A stretch of DNA of 64,000 nt from the NCBI GenBank assembly GCA_003514385.1, contig DOQR01000004.1:359239-423238 (forward strand), read 5' to 3'. This document shows, piece after piece, positions 18,605 through 27,634 of the stretch (position 1 is its first letter; each line of letters begins with the position of its first letter). The notes under the pieces were generated by a model. The model had not been told where the DNA came from and did no database searches. It was given only the letters and a program-made list of their open reading frames with translations. The position numbers and the translations under genes are program-made. This DNA comes from Oscillospiraceae bacterium (GTDB lineage: Bacteria; Bacillota; Clostridia; Oscillospirales; Acutalibacteraceae).

Positions 18605-21600
18605 TCACTCGATGTAGATAACGTTATTTTCACCGAGGATTCGCCTGAGCTCCTTGAGCATCGGCGCGTTGACATCCGCGCTGTGAGAATAGGGCTGACG
18701 GATATATTTTTTCGTGTCGCAATAGTAGAAATACACCGTCTTATTGCCGTCAAAGAAGTCGAGGACTCTCTGGGCGCGCTCGATCTCGGGGCAGGTTTCA
18801 CTCGCAAAGCGCAGGAAGAGTCCGGGCGTTTTTGCGGTCTTTTTCTGCGGCTGAGCAGCGGCATTTGAAGCCTGTCTCACCTGCTCGGAGACTTTTCTCT
18901 TCGCATCCGCTGGCGGACACGGCTCCGCCGACTCGCAGACGAGCTTTGCCTCCTCGTCCTCGCGCACGCTGAGTCTGCCGTGGATGAGAATTATGTTGCC
19001 CTCGGTAAAGAGCTGAGTCTGGCGTTCATATATTTTCGGGAACACTATGACTTCTATTGAGCCGAACATATCCTCCGCCGTTATAAAAGCCATTGTGGTG
19101 TTATTTTTTGTTATCTTTTTTCTGACATTCGTTATTATGCAGAGAAGATCAACGCGCGACTCATCTTTATATATGCCGCCGACCTCATCGGCGTTACGAA
19201 GATCCGCCGTATTGGCGCAGCCGAGGCGCTCGGCGAGCTGTTCGTATTCCGCCATGGGGTGACCCATGAGGTAGAGTCCGGTCATCTCTTTTTCGAGTCT
19301 TAGCAATTCGTGCTTGTCCATCTCTTCGAGGGTCGGCATTTTATATTCGCCCTGCGGCGCTTCGCTCGGCGCGGCATCGAAGAAGCCGAGCTGACCGTCG
19401 ATATTGCGGCGGCGGTCGTTCTCGAGCTGAGCCGATATCTCCGGGAAGGCGTAGAGCATCTGGCGGCGGTTCGCGCCGAGTCCGTCGAGTGCACCGCATT
19501 TTATGAGGCTCTCAACCGCGCGTTTGTTGAACTCCTTATCCTGCATACGCTTGCAGAACGAATAGAAGGATTTGAACTCCCCGCCTGCTTCGCGCTCGCG
19601 TTCAATCTCTCTTATAAAGCCCGCACCGACATTTCTCACGGCGAGCAGGCCGAAGTATATCTTCCCGTCCTTTGGCGTGAAACGCTCGGAACTGACATTG
19701 ACATGGGGCGGCACAACCTCGATACCGAGGCGCGAGCACTCCGCGATATATTCGGCAACTTTCGGCGTATCATCGAGCACGCTGCTGATGAGAGCCGCCA
19801 TGAACTCGCAGGGATAATGGCACTTGAGCCACGCCGTTGTATAGGCGACAAAGGCGTAGGCGGCGGCGTGGGATTTGTTGAACGCATAGGACGCGAATGA
19901 GGACATATCATTAAAGATATCATTCGCGGTCTTTTCGTCGACTCCGCGCTTCACCGCGCCCTCACACTCGACAGTACCGTCATCATTGACGAGTCCGTAT
20001 ATGAAATTATGGCGTTCGCGCTCCATGACATCGTGCTTCTTTTTCGACATGGCGCGGCGGACGATATCGGCGCGGCCGTAGGAATAGCCCGCGAGAGTGC
20101 GGAATATCTCCATGACCTGCTCCTGATAGATCATACAGCCGTAAGTGACTTTGAGTATACCCTCGAGCATCGGGGTCTTGTAGCGTATTTTTGACGGGTC
20201 GTGACGGTTCGCGATATATGTGGGTATCGAGTCCATGGGACCGGGTCTATAGAGCGAGATAACAGCTATCAGATCTTCTATGCTCTGCGGCTTGAGACCC
20301 ATGAGCACGCTTCGCATACCTGCGGATTCAAACTGGAACACGCCCTCCGTTTTGCCGGACGAGAGCATTTTGAACACTTCTTCGTCCTCGTAATCTATCA
20401 TATCCTCGGAGAAATCCGGGATGCGTTTTTTTATGCTGCGCTTTGCGTAATCTATAACTGTCAAAGTGCGCAAACCGAGAAAATCTATCTTCAGCAGTCC
20501 GAGCTCCTCAAGGGTGGTCATGGTAAACTGCGTGACTATCGACTCGTCGTTTCGCGCGAGGGGCACATAACTCTCGACCGTATCGCGGGTTATGACTACG
20601 CCCGCCGCATGGGTCGAGGCATGGCGCGGCATACCCTCAACTTTGCGCGAGAGGTCGATAAGTCTGCGTACATTCTCGTCGTTTTCATAGAGGGCGCGGA
20701 GATCCGATGACTTGAGTGCCTTGTCTATCGTTATGCCGAGTTCGCGCGGGATGAGCTTCGCGACGGTATCGACATCGTTATAAGGCATACCGAGCACTCT
20801 GCCGACATCGCGCACTGCGGCGCGCGCCGCCATTGTGCCGAAGGTCACTATCTGTGCGACATGGTCGGAGCCGTATTTTTCAATGACATAGTCTATAACT
20901 TCGCTTCGGCGTTCGTAACAGAAATCAACATCGAAATCGGGCATGCTGACCCGCTCGGGGTTGAGAAAGCGCTCGAACAGCAGGCTGTATTTCATCGGGT
21001 CGATGCCGGTTATACCGATAGCATAGGCGGTTATACTGCCCGCTCCCGAACCTCTGCCGGGGCCCACGGGGATATTGCGGCTTCGCGCATGATTTATAAA
21101 ATCGTGGACTATCAGATAATAGTCGACATAGCCCATGCGGCTGATAACCGAGAGCTCATAGTCGAGGCGCTTCTGATACTCCTCGGGGATATTCTCGCCG
21201 TAGCGTAAATGCATACCCTCCTGCGCCATATTTTTAAGATACTCGAAGTGATCCTGATTGCCCGGCACTTCAAAATGCGGGAGCTTTGTTTTGCCGAACT
21301 CAAACTCGACATTGCAGCGTTCGGCTATCTCCGAAGTCCGCTCGACCGCGTCGGGGTACTCCGGGAAGAGTGAGAGCATCTCCTGCTCGCTTTTCAAATA
21401 GAACTCCTGAGTCTGGAACTCCATGCCCGTATCCTCGCCAAGGGTATGGTTCGTTTGGATGCAGATGAGCACCTGCTGCATCTCGGCATCTTCTTTGGAG
21501 ATATAATGAACATCGTTCGTGGCGACGAGGGGTATCCCCGTCTCCCTCGACAGCTGGGCGAGCATCGGGATTATACGCCTCTGCTCGGGCAGGCCGTGAT

Positions 21601-22126
21601 CCTGAATCTCGAGGAAGAAGTTGTTTTCGCCCATGACGGAGCGATACCAGAGAGCTTTTTTCTTCGCGCCCTCATAGTCGCCGCTGAGCAGAGCGCGCGG
21701 AATTTCTCCCGCGAGGCACGCAGAAAGTGCAATAAGCCCCTCGTGATATTTTTCGAGGAGCTCACGGTCTATTCGCGGTTTTGTATAAAAGCCCGTGACG
21801 AATCCCTCCGACACAAGCTTTATCAGATTCTTATATCCTGTTTCATTTTCGCAGAGCAGTATCAGATGATAGCGCTCGGAATCGAGGGCATGGACTTTGT
21901 CAAAGCGGGTGCGCGCCGCCATATACACCTCGCAACCGATTATCGGCTTTATCCCGCGCTTTTTCGCCGCGCGGTAAAAGTCGATGACGCCGTACATAAC
22001 GCCGTGGTCGGTCACGGCAACGCTCGTCTGACCGAGGCGCTGCACTTCGTCCATAAGCTGCTCGATGCGGCACGCGCCGTCAAGCAGGCTATATTCGGTA
22101 TGAAGATGAAGGTGTGTAAATGACAT
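18605..22126 (-). CDS. dnaE: DNA polymerase III subunit alpha, DnaE type
   Basis: Replicative polymerase subunit (lagging-strand or primer extension in Firmicutes that also carry PolC). 1173 residues. The PHP domain starts FTHLHLHTEYSLLDGA (residues 3-18) with an intact HxH metal site. The catalytic palm includes GPGRGSGAGS and the PDFDVDF acidic motif (about 394-400). Helix-hairpin-helix and OB-fold regions follow; the OB segment is around VRKKITKNNTTMAFITAEDMFG. The last ~200 residues are more variable. Last gene of the hprK-to-dnaE series. Confidence 0.96.
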   Translation of the reverse strand: MSFTHLHLHTEYSLLDGACRIEQLMDEVQRLGQTSVAVTDHGVMYGVIDFYRAAKKRGIKPIIGCEVYMAARTRFDKVHALDSERYHLILLCENETGYKNLIKLVSEGFVTGFYTKPRIDRELLEKYHEGLIALSACLAGEIPRALLSGDYEGAKKKALWYRSVMGENNFFLEIQDHGLPEQRRIIPMLAQLSRETGIPLVATNDVHYISKEDAEMQQVLICIQTNHTLGEDTGMEFQTQEFYLKSEQEMLSLFPEYPDAVERTSEIAERCNVEFEFGKTKLPHFEVPGNQDHFEYLKNMAQEGMHLRYGENIPEEYQKRLDYELSVISRMGYVDYYLIVHDFINHARSRNIPVGPGRGSGAGSITAYAIGITGIDPMKYSLLFERFLNPERVSMPDFDVDFCYERRSEVIDYVIEKYGSDHVAQIVTFGTMAARAAVRDVGRVLGMPYNDVDTVAKLIPRELGITIDKALKSSDLRALYENDENVRRLIDLSRKVEGMPRHASTHAAGVVITRDTVESYVPLARNDESIVTQFTMTTLEELGLLKIDFLGLRTLTVIDYAKRSIKKRIPDFSEDMIDYEDEEVFKMLSSGKTEGVFQFESAGMRSVLMGLKPQSIEDLIAVISLYRPGPMDSIPTYIANRHDPSKIRYKTPMLEGILKVTYGCMIYQEQVMEIFRTLAGYSYGRADIVRRAMSKKKHDVMERERHNFIYGLVNDDGTVECEGAVKRGVDEKTANDIFNDMSSFASYAFNKSHAAAYAFVAYTTAWLKCHYPCEFMAALISSVLDDTPKVAEYIAECSRLGIEVVPPHVNVSSERFTPKDGKIYFGLLAVRNVGAGFIREIEREREAGGEFKSFYSFCKRMQDKEFNKRAVESLIKCGALDGLGANRRQMLYAFPEISAQLENDRRRNIDGQLGFFDAAPSEAPQGEYKMPTLEEMDKHELLRLEKEMTGLYLMGHPMAEYEQLAERLGCANTADLRNADEVGGIYKDESRVDLLCIITNVRKKITKNNTTMAFITAEDMFGSIEVIVFPKIYERQTQLFTEGNIILIHGRLSVREDEEAKLVCESAEPCPPADAKRKVSEQVRQASNAAAQPQKKTAKTPGLFLRFASETCPEIERAQRVLDFFDGNKTVYFYYCDTKKYIRQPYSHSADVNAPMLKELRRILGENNVIYIE

Positions 22127-22143
22127 AGCTCTTCTCCGCGGGG

Positions 22144-23037
22144 TCAGCCCCCTATACCGCCGGCGATTTCAACGAGGCGTTTGAGCCTGTGATTGACACC
22201 CGAGCGCGTGAGCGGCGGATCTGTCATATCCGCAAGCTCGCTCAGACTCACTTCGGGGTTGTCCCGCCTCAGCTTCGCCATTTCGGCGAGCGGCGCGGGC
22301 AGACTCTCGAGTCCGACGGTTCTTTCTATTTTTTCTATCGCTTCAACCTGCACTATCGCCGCATCGACAGTGCGGCTCAAATTGGCATTTTCAAAATTGA
22401 CGCGCCTGTTGACATGGTTGACCATATCCTTGTGCATCTTGATTCCCATAAGCTCGAGCGTTGAGTTCACTGCACCGACGAGGGTCAAGAACTCCTCTAT
22501 CTTCTCGCTGACTTTGAAATAGACGATATGGCTCGACTTTCTCCTGACATATTTCGGATCGAATCCTACCTCGTCAAGCAATTGAATCAAATCATTGCAA
22601 AGCTTTTTATACGAGACGGAAAACTCAAGATGATAGTTTTTTTCGGGCGAGCTTATCGTTCCGCAGGCGATAAAAACGCCGCGCAAAAACGCGCCGAAGC
22701 AACAGTCCTCCGGAAGATTCGCTCTGTTGATACGCAAAGAAATGTCACTTTCGCTGTGGCCGAAAAACTCGAGGATTCGTTTTCTGTCCGCTTCGTCGGC
22801 AACAGAAACCGTGTATTTCGACACGCCCGACGAGACGGACGGCGTAATATCAAAAAGCTCTTTTATAACATCGCAGTAGAGCTTCGCGATATTCTCGTTC
22901 TCGGTGACAAAGGATATCTCGGAGACGGAAAACATTCTGCCGAAGAGCAGCATTCCGTAGGCTCTTGCCTGCGCGCAGCAATCCGAAAGCACAGGCACCT
23001 GCGCGAGTTCCTGCTTGACATCCGATGAGAACGACAC
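22144..23037 (-). CDS. whiA: DNA-binding protein WhiA
   Basis: Transcription or division-associated regulator conserved in Gram-positive bacteria (297 residues). The N-terminal half is a degenerate LAGLIDADG homing-endonuclease fold (CCFGAFLRGVFIACGTISSP); the C-terminal end is a helix-turn-helix (about 262-293, VSLSELADM..LTRSGVNHRLKRL). It normally follows rapZ and yvcK; here it follows rapZ directly. Confidence 0.93.
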   Translation of the reverse strand: MSFSSDVKQELAQVPVLSDCCAQARAYGMLLFGRMFSVSEISFVTENENIAKLYCDVIKELFDITPSVSSGVSKYTVSVADEADRKRILEFFGHSESDISLRINRANLPEDCCFGAFLRGVFIACGTISSPEKNYHLEFSVSYKKLCNDLIQLLDEVGFDPKYVRRKSSHIVYFKVSEKIEEFLTLVGAVNSTLELMGIKMHKDMVNHVNRRVNFENANLSRTVDAAIVQVEAIEKIERTVGLESLPAPLAEMAKLRRDNPEVSLSELADMTDPPLTRSGVNHRLKRLVEIAGGIGG

Positions 23038-23048
23038 GGTTTTTCCTC

Positions 23049-23906
23049 CTATTTTTTCATATCGCGGTGCTGAACGGTCGCGATGCAGCCGATTTTTTCA
23101 AGATGAGCTTTCAGTAATTCCGCAAAGACGACCGAGCGGTGTCTGCCGCCGGTGCAGCCGACGGAAATGACCAACTGACTCTTGCCCTCTTTGCGATAAA
23201 GCGGAATGAGATAATCGAGCAGGTCGCAGAGCTTCGCTTCGAGTCCCCTCGCCTCGTCCCACTTGAGCACATAGTCTCTGACCGGTTCTTCAAGCCCGGT
23301 GTGCTGCTTGAGCTCGGCAACATAAAAAGGATTCGGCAGACAGCGCACATCGAACATCAGATCGGAATCATTCGGGATACCGTATTTGAAGCCGAAAGAC
23401 ACGCAGTGAACTTTGAGAGCGTTGCCGGGATTGTCAAGAAACATCTCGCAGATGCGGTTCTTGCAATCTGTCGGGGTCATATGCGAGCTGTCGATAACAT
23501 AGTCGGCGATACTCTTCGCGGGTTCGAGAATGCTGCGCTCTGCGGCGAGGGCATCGTTTATCGAGCCATTATATTTATCGAGCAGAGGGTGCTTGCGCCT
23601 CGTCTCCTTATATCGGCGGATAAGCACATCGTCGGAGGCATCGATAAACAGCAGCTTCGTGTCGCACTTGAGCTCCTTGAGCTCGACTATGGCGTTGAAC
23701 AGATCACCGAACGACGCGCCGACGCGGATATCGGTAACAATGGCGACCTTTTCTCTTTTTTCGCGGGAATTGAGCAAAAGCTGCGCGAAAGTCGGCATAA
23801 GCTTCGGCGGCATATTATCCACGCAGAAATAGCCTATGTCTTCAAGCGCATCAACAACTCTTGATTTTCCTGCACCGGACAGTCCGGTGACGATGGTGAT
23901 CTCCAT
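23049..23906 (-). CDS. rapZ: RapZ/YvcJ nucleotide-binding protein
   Basis: 285 residues. Walker A GLSGAGKS (8-15), a conserved FCVDNMPPKL segment, and a C-terminal half with FGFKYG, DVRCLPNPFY and SVGCTGGRHRSV, diagnostic of the RapZ/YvcJ family. In E. coli RapZ steers RNase E to GlmZ; in Bacillus the role of YvcJ is less clear, so function here is inferred by family only. Followed closely by whiA (11 bp). Confidence 0.93.
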   Translation of the reverse strand: MEITIVTGLSGAGKSRVVDALEDIGYFCVDNMPPKLMPTFAQLLLNSREKREKVAIVTDIRVGASFGDLFNAIVELKELKCDTKLLFIDASDDVLIRRYKETRRKHPLLDKYNGSINDALAAERSILEPAKSIADYVIDSSHMTPTDCKNRICEMFLDNPGNALKVHCVSFGFKYGIPNDSDLMFDVRCLPNPFYVAELKQHTGLEEPVRDYVLKWDEARGLEAKLCDLLDYLIPLYRKEGKSQLVISVGCTGGRHRSVVFAELLKAHLEKIGCIATVQHRDMKK

Positions 23907-23925
23907 TTTATTTTCTCCTATAAAA

Positions 23926-24831
23926 TCAGCCGATGAGTCTGATCTCCGTTTCGAGCGTTACGCCTGTCTGAGCCTTGACGCGCGCCTGGACGTGCTTAAT
24001 AAGGCTGAGAATATCGGACGCGGTAGCGCCGCCGCGGTTGATTATGAATCCCGCGTGCTTCTCGCTGACCTGCGCGCCGCCGACGCTGACACCCTTGAGA
24101 CCGCACTGTTCAATGAGTGCGCCCGCAAAATGGCCCTCGGGGCGCTTGAATGTGCTGCCCGCGCTGGGATATTCAAGCGGCTGCTTATCCCTGCGGCGGG
24201 AAATAATATCGTGCATGGTATTTTTTATCTGCTCCGGGTCGCCGGGAGTCAGGCGAACGGAGGCGGCGGTTATGACAAGACCGCTGTCCTCATATGCGCT
24301 GTGGCGATAAGAGAGCTGCATAGCCTCATTGTCAAGCTCGCCGGAAGTTCCGTCGGGCGAAACATATTCGCTGTTTATGAGCACATCCTTCATCTCGCCG
24401 CCGTAAGCTCCTGCGTTCATGAACACCGCGCCGCCGACGGTTCCGGGTATGCCATAGGCAAACTCGAGACCCGAGAGCGAATTTTCGAGCGCAAAGGAGC
24501 AAAGCTGAGCGAGGCTCGCGCCGCTCTGGGCGCGAACGGTGTTTTCATCGGTCAGGGTTATCCCGCACTGCTTGCCGGTGAATATAACGGCGCCCTTTAT
24601 GCCCTTGTCGCTGACGAGGACATTGCTGCCCTTACCGAGGACGAACACCGGGATATCCTCTTTTTCGCAGAAGCGGACAAGCTTGGCAGTCTGCCCGGCG
24701 TCCTCGGGAGAGAGGAACAGCTCGGCAGGGCCGCCGACTTTAAAGCTCGTATAATTTTTCATTGACACTCCGCGCTCAGCACTGCATTCGAGCGAGAGGG
24801 CGTATTTTTCCAATGCTTCGATATTATTCAT
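23926..24831 (-). CDS. murB: UDP-N-acetylmuramate dehydrogenase
   Basis: FAD enzyme that reduces UDP-GlcNAc-enolpyruvate to UDP-MurNAc, the second peptidoglycan-specific step. 301 residues. The FAD domain shows NYTSFKVGGPAELF near 26-39 and GLEFAYGIPGTVGGAVFMNAGAYGGE near 121-146. The proton-donor Ser is in YPSAGSTFKRP (about 217-227), and the C-terminus carries the final conserved Glu (ETEIRLIG). Cytoplasmic; sits between glucokinase and rapZ. Confidence 0.95.
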   Translation of the reverse strand: MNNIEALEKYALSLECSAERGVSMKNYTSFKVGGPAELFLSPEDAGQTAKLVRFCEKEDIPVFVLGKGSNVLVSDKGIKGAVIFTGKQCGITLTDENTVRAQSGASLAQLCSFALENSLSGLEFAYGIPGTVGGAVFMNAGAYGGEMKDVLINSEYVSPDGTSGELDNEAMQLSYRHSAYEDSGLVITAASVRLTPGDPEQIKNTMHDIISRRRDKQPLEYPSAGSTFKRPEGHFAGALIEQCGLKGVSVGGAQVSEKHAGFIINRGGATASDILSLIKHVQARVKAQTGVTLETEIRLIG

Positions 24832-24869
24832 AATATCTCCAATATGTCGGCCGCACTGGCGGCGTTTAT

Positions 24870-25817
24870 TTATCTGTCGAGCAGAGCGGCGCCGATGAGT
24901 CCGGCGTCGTTGCCGAGTTCGGCAGAGATTATCTGAGTCTGAACCTTTGCATGGATGCTGTATCTCTCACGCTCGACCATCTTTCTCAGCGGAACGAGCA
25001 GGTTCTCTTTTTCATGGCCGATGCCGCCGCCGATGCAGATCATATCGGGCTGAAGGGCATTGACGACATTCGTTATGCCGACTGCGAGATAGAAAATATA
25101 CTGATTGACGACTTTTTTAGCAGTCTCGTCGCCTGCACGCATGGCATCAAAAGAAGTTCTGCCGTTGACGCGGCTGATATTGTTACCAACGAGATCCCAC
25201 ATGGCGGTATAGGGATCGTGGCGCATGGCATCTTTAGTCTGGCGGATAAGCGCGGTGGCGGAAGAATAGCTCTCCCAGCAGCCTCTGCGTCCGCAGGTGC
25301 AGGGTTCGCCGTCCGAGACGATGACCATATGGCCCATCTCGCCCGCGGCATCGTTGACGCCGGTGACGAGCTTGCCGTCTATGACAATACCGCTGCCGAC
25401 TCCGGTTCCGAGAGTGATGGCGACAAAGCTGTTGACTCCCTTGCCTGCGCCCGCCTTTGCTTCGCCGAGTGCGGCGCAGTTCGCGTCGTTGTCGAGATAG
25501 ATAGTCTTCTTGAGTCTCGACTCAAGGATATCGCGCGCGGGAACATTATCGAAAGCGAGGTTATTTGCATATTCGATAACGCCGTCCTTCTTGTTGACCG
25601 AACCGGGGGTTCCGATACCTACGCTGACAACATCGTTCATGGTGATGCCCGCATCTATAACAGCAGCCTCGACAGCCTTGGCAACATCCTCAAGAATAGC
25701 TTCCGCCGCGCGGGGGCAATTTGTCTTGAGCTTGCCTCTGCCGATGATTTTCATTTCTTCATTGATGACGCCGGCAACGATATTCGTGCCGCCGAGATCG
25801 ACTCCTACTCTGTACAT
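24870..25817 (-). CDS. glk: ROK family glucokinase
   Basis: Phosphorylates glucose to glucose 6-phosphate. 315 residues. VGVDLGGTNIVAGV (4-17) is the phosphate-binding loop, LDNDANCAALGEA contains the catalytic Asp, and CTCGRRGCWE (about 170-180) is the ROK zinc motif CxCGxxGCxE. The start is ATG 25817, six bases after GGAGGT; a longer reading to 25886 would overlap hprK. Absence of an HTH domain points to enzyme rather than repressor. It sits between hprK and murB, placing glucose entry next to carbon-catabolite signalling. Confidence 0.92.
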   Translation of the reverse strand: MYRVGVDLGGTNIVAGVINEEMKIIGRGKLKTNCPRAAEAILEDVAKAVEAAVIDAGITMNDVVSVGIGTPGSVNKKDGVIEYANNLAFDNVPARDILESRLKKTIYLDNDANCAALGEAKAGAGKGVNSFVAITLGTGVGSGIVIDGKLVTGVNDAAGEMGHMVIVSDGEPCTCGRRGCWESYSSATALIRQTKDAMRHDPYTAMWDLVGNNISRVNGRTSFDAMRAGDETAKKVVNQYIFYLAVGITNVVNALQPDMICIGGGIGHEKENLLVPLRKMVERERYSIHAKVQTQIISAELGNDAGLIGAALLDR

Positions 25818-25863
25818 TTTTTTACCTCCAGATAGACAGTTTCTCTCTCCCTGTCTTTTTATA

Positions 25864-26829
25864 TCAGAAATCATGCCAGACTTCAAGTTCCTTCTTCTCG
25901 GGAACTATATCATCCGTCATGCCGAGCGAATGCAGCAGCTCGCGCGCCGCATTATAGCCCATTTTCTTTTGCCTGTTATTCATCGCCGCCGCTTCGATTA
26001 TTATCGAAAGATTTCGTCCGGGTTTGACCGGAACGACGGTCAGCGGGATATTTATGCCGAGTATCTCGACATACTCGTTATCGAGGCCGAGGCGGTCATA
26101 GACCTTTTCGTTATCCCACGGCTCGAGCTGAACGACCATATCGATTTTCTCGGTCATTTTGACAGCGCCCATACCGAATATCCTGCGGGCGTTTATTATG
26201 CCGACGCCGCGCAGCTCGATAAAGTGGCGTATATTATCCGGCGCACTGCCGACGAGCGTTCTCGAAGAGACGCGGCGAATCTCGACCGCGTCATCCGCTA
26301 TCAGTCGGTGACCGCGCTTTATAAGCTCAAGGGCAGTCTCGCTCTTGCCGACGCCGCTGTCACCGAGGATCAGGACACCCTCGCCGCTGACTTCGACAAG
26401 CACGCCGTGGCGCGTGATGCGCTGGGCGAGCTCGACGCCCAGATATGATATAAGAGTTGACATACAGCCGGAAGTGGAATCCGGGCTTGTCAGGATCGGC
26501 ACAGAATATTTCTGCGCATATTCGCGCAGCTTATCCGGGCACTCGAGCGAACGGGTGATAACGACGGCGACGGGCTCGGTCGCCATCAGCCGCTCCATGC
26601 TCGCCGCGGCGGCATCCTCATCGAGACTAGAAATATAGTTCATCTCGGCGAGGCCGAGGAACTGGATACGCTCGGCATCGAAATACGCGCTGTAGCCTGC
26701 GAGCATAAGCCCGGGGCGGTTGACATCCTGCGAGGTGACATAGACATCCTCGACGGGCTTGGGCGCATAAAGTATCCCGAGTGAATTATCTTCCACTACT
26801 TTTTTGAGTGAAACGGAATATTTACCCAT
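25864..26829 (-). CDS. hprK: HPr kinase/phosphorylase
   Basis: Phosphorylates and dephosphorylates Ser46 of HPr, the switch of Firmicute carbon catabolite repression. 321 residues: an N-terminal regulatory domain, then the kinase with Walker A GDSGVGKS (about 153-160) followed by ETALELIKRGHRLIADD, and the HprK signature ELRGVGIINARRIFG (about 200-214). First gene of the glk-murB-rapZ-whiA-dnaE series. No ptsH is in the window. Confidence 0.95.
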   Translation of the reverse strand: MGKYSVSLKKVVEDNSLGILYAPKPVEDVYVTSQDVNRPGLMLAGYSAYFDAERIQFLGLAEMNYISSLDEDAAAASMERLMATEPVAVVITRSLECPDKLREYAQKYSVPILTSPDSTSGCMSTLISYLGVELAQRITRHGVLVEVSGEGVLILGDSGVGKSETALELIKRGHRLIADDAVEIRRVSSRTLVGSAPDNIRHFIELRGVGIINARRIFGMGAVKMTEKIDMVVQLEPWDNEKVYDRLGLDNEYVEILGINIPLTVVPVKPGRNLSIIIEAAAMNNRQKKMGYNAARELLHSLGMTDDIVPEKKELEVWHDF

Positions 26830-26881
26830 ACTTCTCTCCTGTAGTTCTCCAATTGAAGAAATGATAGTGCATACGGATTAT

Positions 26882-26910
26882 ATTATAATAGATTTGGGCA
26901 AAAGTTCCAA
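26882..26910 (-). promoter_or_regulatory. hprK operon promoter
   Basis: TTGGAA (26910-26905), 17 bases, perfect TATAAT (26887-26882) on the minus strand. Confidence 0.6.
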
Positions 26911-27040
26911 TACCTTTTTGACTTTTTTTGAAGTTTTGGGAAGCTTTTTTTAATATTTTCAGCGGGATGGCAGAAGGATTTGGAGAACGGGAAAAATGGA
27001 GTGGAGCAGAAGCGATATTGAAAAGATTTTGTTGCGCTCA

Positions 27041-27077
27041 TGCGGCATCGGGTCATCGAGGTCGCCGCACCATACAA
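27041..27077 (-). repeat. GTAGGG module, diverged copy, in the hprK-mazF gap
   Basis: Read leftward it is TTTGTATGGTGCGGCGACC and then TCGATGACCCGATGC, matching the copy at 4707 except for a few bases. The surrounding gap (26911-27113) holds no gene. Confidence 0.6.
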
Positions 27078-27099
27078 AGACTGATTAATTTATTTGGTT

Positions 27100-27138
27100 C
27101 ACAGAGAAAGCGAGCCGGAAGAGAAGCTCTCTCCCGGC
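27100..27138 (-). terminator. mazF terminator
   Basis: GCCGGGAGAGA / TCTCTTCCGGC stem (27138-27128 with 27124-27114) with a three-base loop; a weak U-rich tail, TCGCTTTCTCT, follows. Confidence 0.6.
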
Positions 27139-27155
27139 CGATATCCGTTTCTATG

Positions 27156-27512
27156 TTAGACGTCCGTTTCTCTGATTCCGAGACTGACGGAAAGAGCCTG
27201 ATCCACCCTGCCCATATCCGCACCGCCGAGTGCGCCCATCTTTTCCTTGAGCCGCTTTTTGTCGAGCGTGCGCACCTGCTCGAGCAGGACTATCGAATCC
27301 TTGGCGAGCCCGCAGCCGTCCGCGTTGACTCTTATATGAGTGGGAAGATTGGTCTTGTACTTCTGGCTGGTTATCGCCGCGGCTATGACAGTCGGGCTGA
27401 AGCGGTTGCCGACGTCGTTTTGAACTATCAGCACCGGTCTTATCCCGCCCTGCTCGGAGCCGACGACGGGACTCAAATCGGCGTAGTATATATCTCCCCG
27501 TTTTACTGTCAT
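27156..27512 (-). CDS. mazF: MazF/PemK family endoribonuclease toxin
   Basis: 118 residues closely fitting the chromosomal EndoA/MazF type of Firmicutes: VKRGDIYYADLSPVVGSEQGGIRP at the N-terminus (active-site Arg in GGIRPVLIVQN), VIAAAITSQ in the core and LLEQVRTLDK near the C-terminus. Such toxins cut mRNA at short motifs. The start is ATG 27512 with GGAG upstream; a GTG three codons earlier is possible. The immediately upstream gene is a lipoprotein, not an antitoxin, and no MazE-like ORF is visible. An inverted repeat lies just before the ribosome site. Confidence 0.9.
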   Translation of the reverse strand: MTVKRGDIYYADLSPVVGSEQGGIRPVLIVQNDVGNRFSPTVIAAAITSQKYKTNLPTHIRVNADGCGLAKDSIVLLEQVRTLDKKRLKEKMGALGGADMGRVDQALSVSLGIRETDV

Positions 27513-27533
27513 TTTAATCACTCTCCGTTTTCA

Positions 27534-27563
27534 TTGTCCGGCAAGAGTATTTTTGCCTGACAA
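27534..27563 (-). promoter_or_regulatory. Inverted repeat before mazF
   Basis: TTGTCCGGCAA (27534-27544) and TTGCCTGACAA (27553-27563), 11-base arms with one mismatch, eight-base loop, about 20 bases before the mazF start. No U-run follows, so an operator or mRNA hairpin is more likely than a terminator. Confidence 0.45.
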
Positions 27564-27634
27564 AAGCGCGATTAAACATTAACTTGACATTCGGGGAGCA
27601 AAAATTTCAAGTCAGTACAGTATATGCCCGACTT

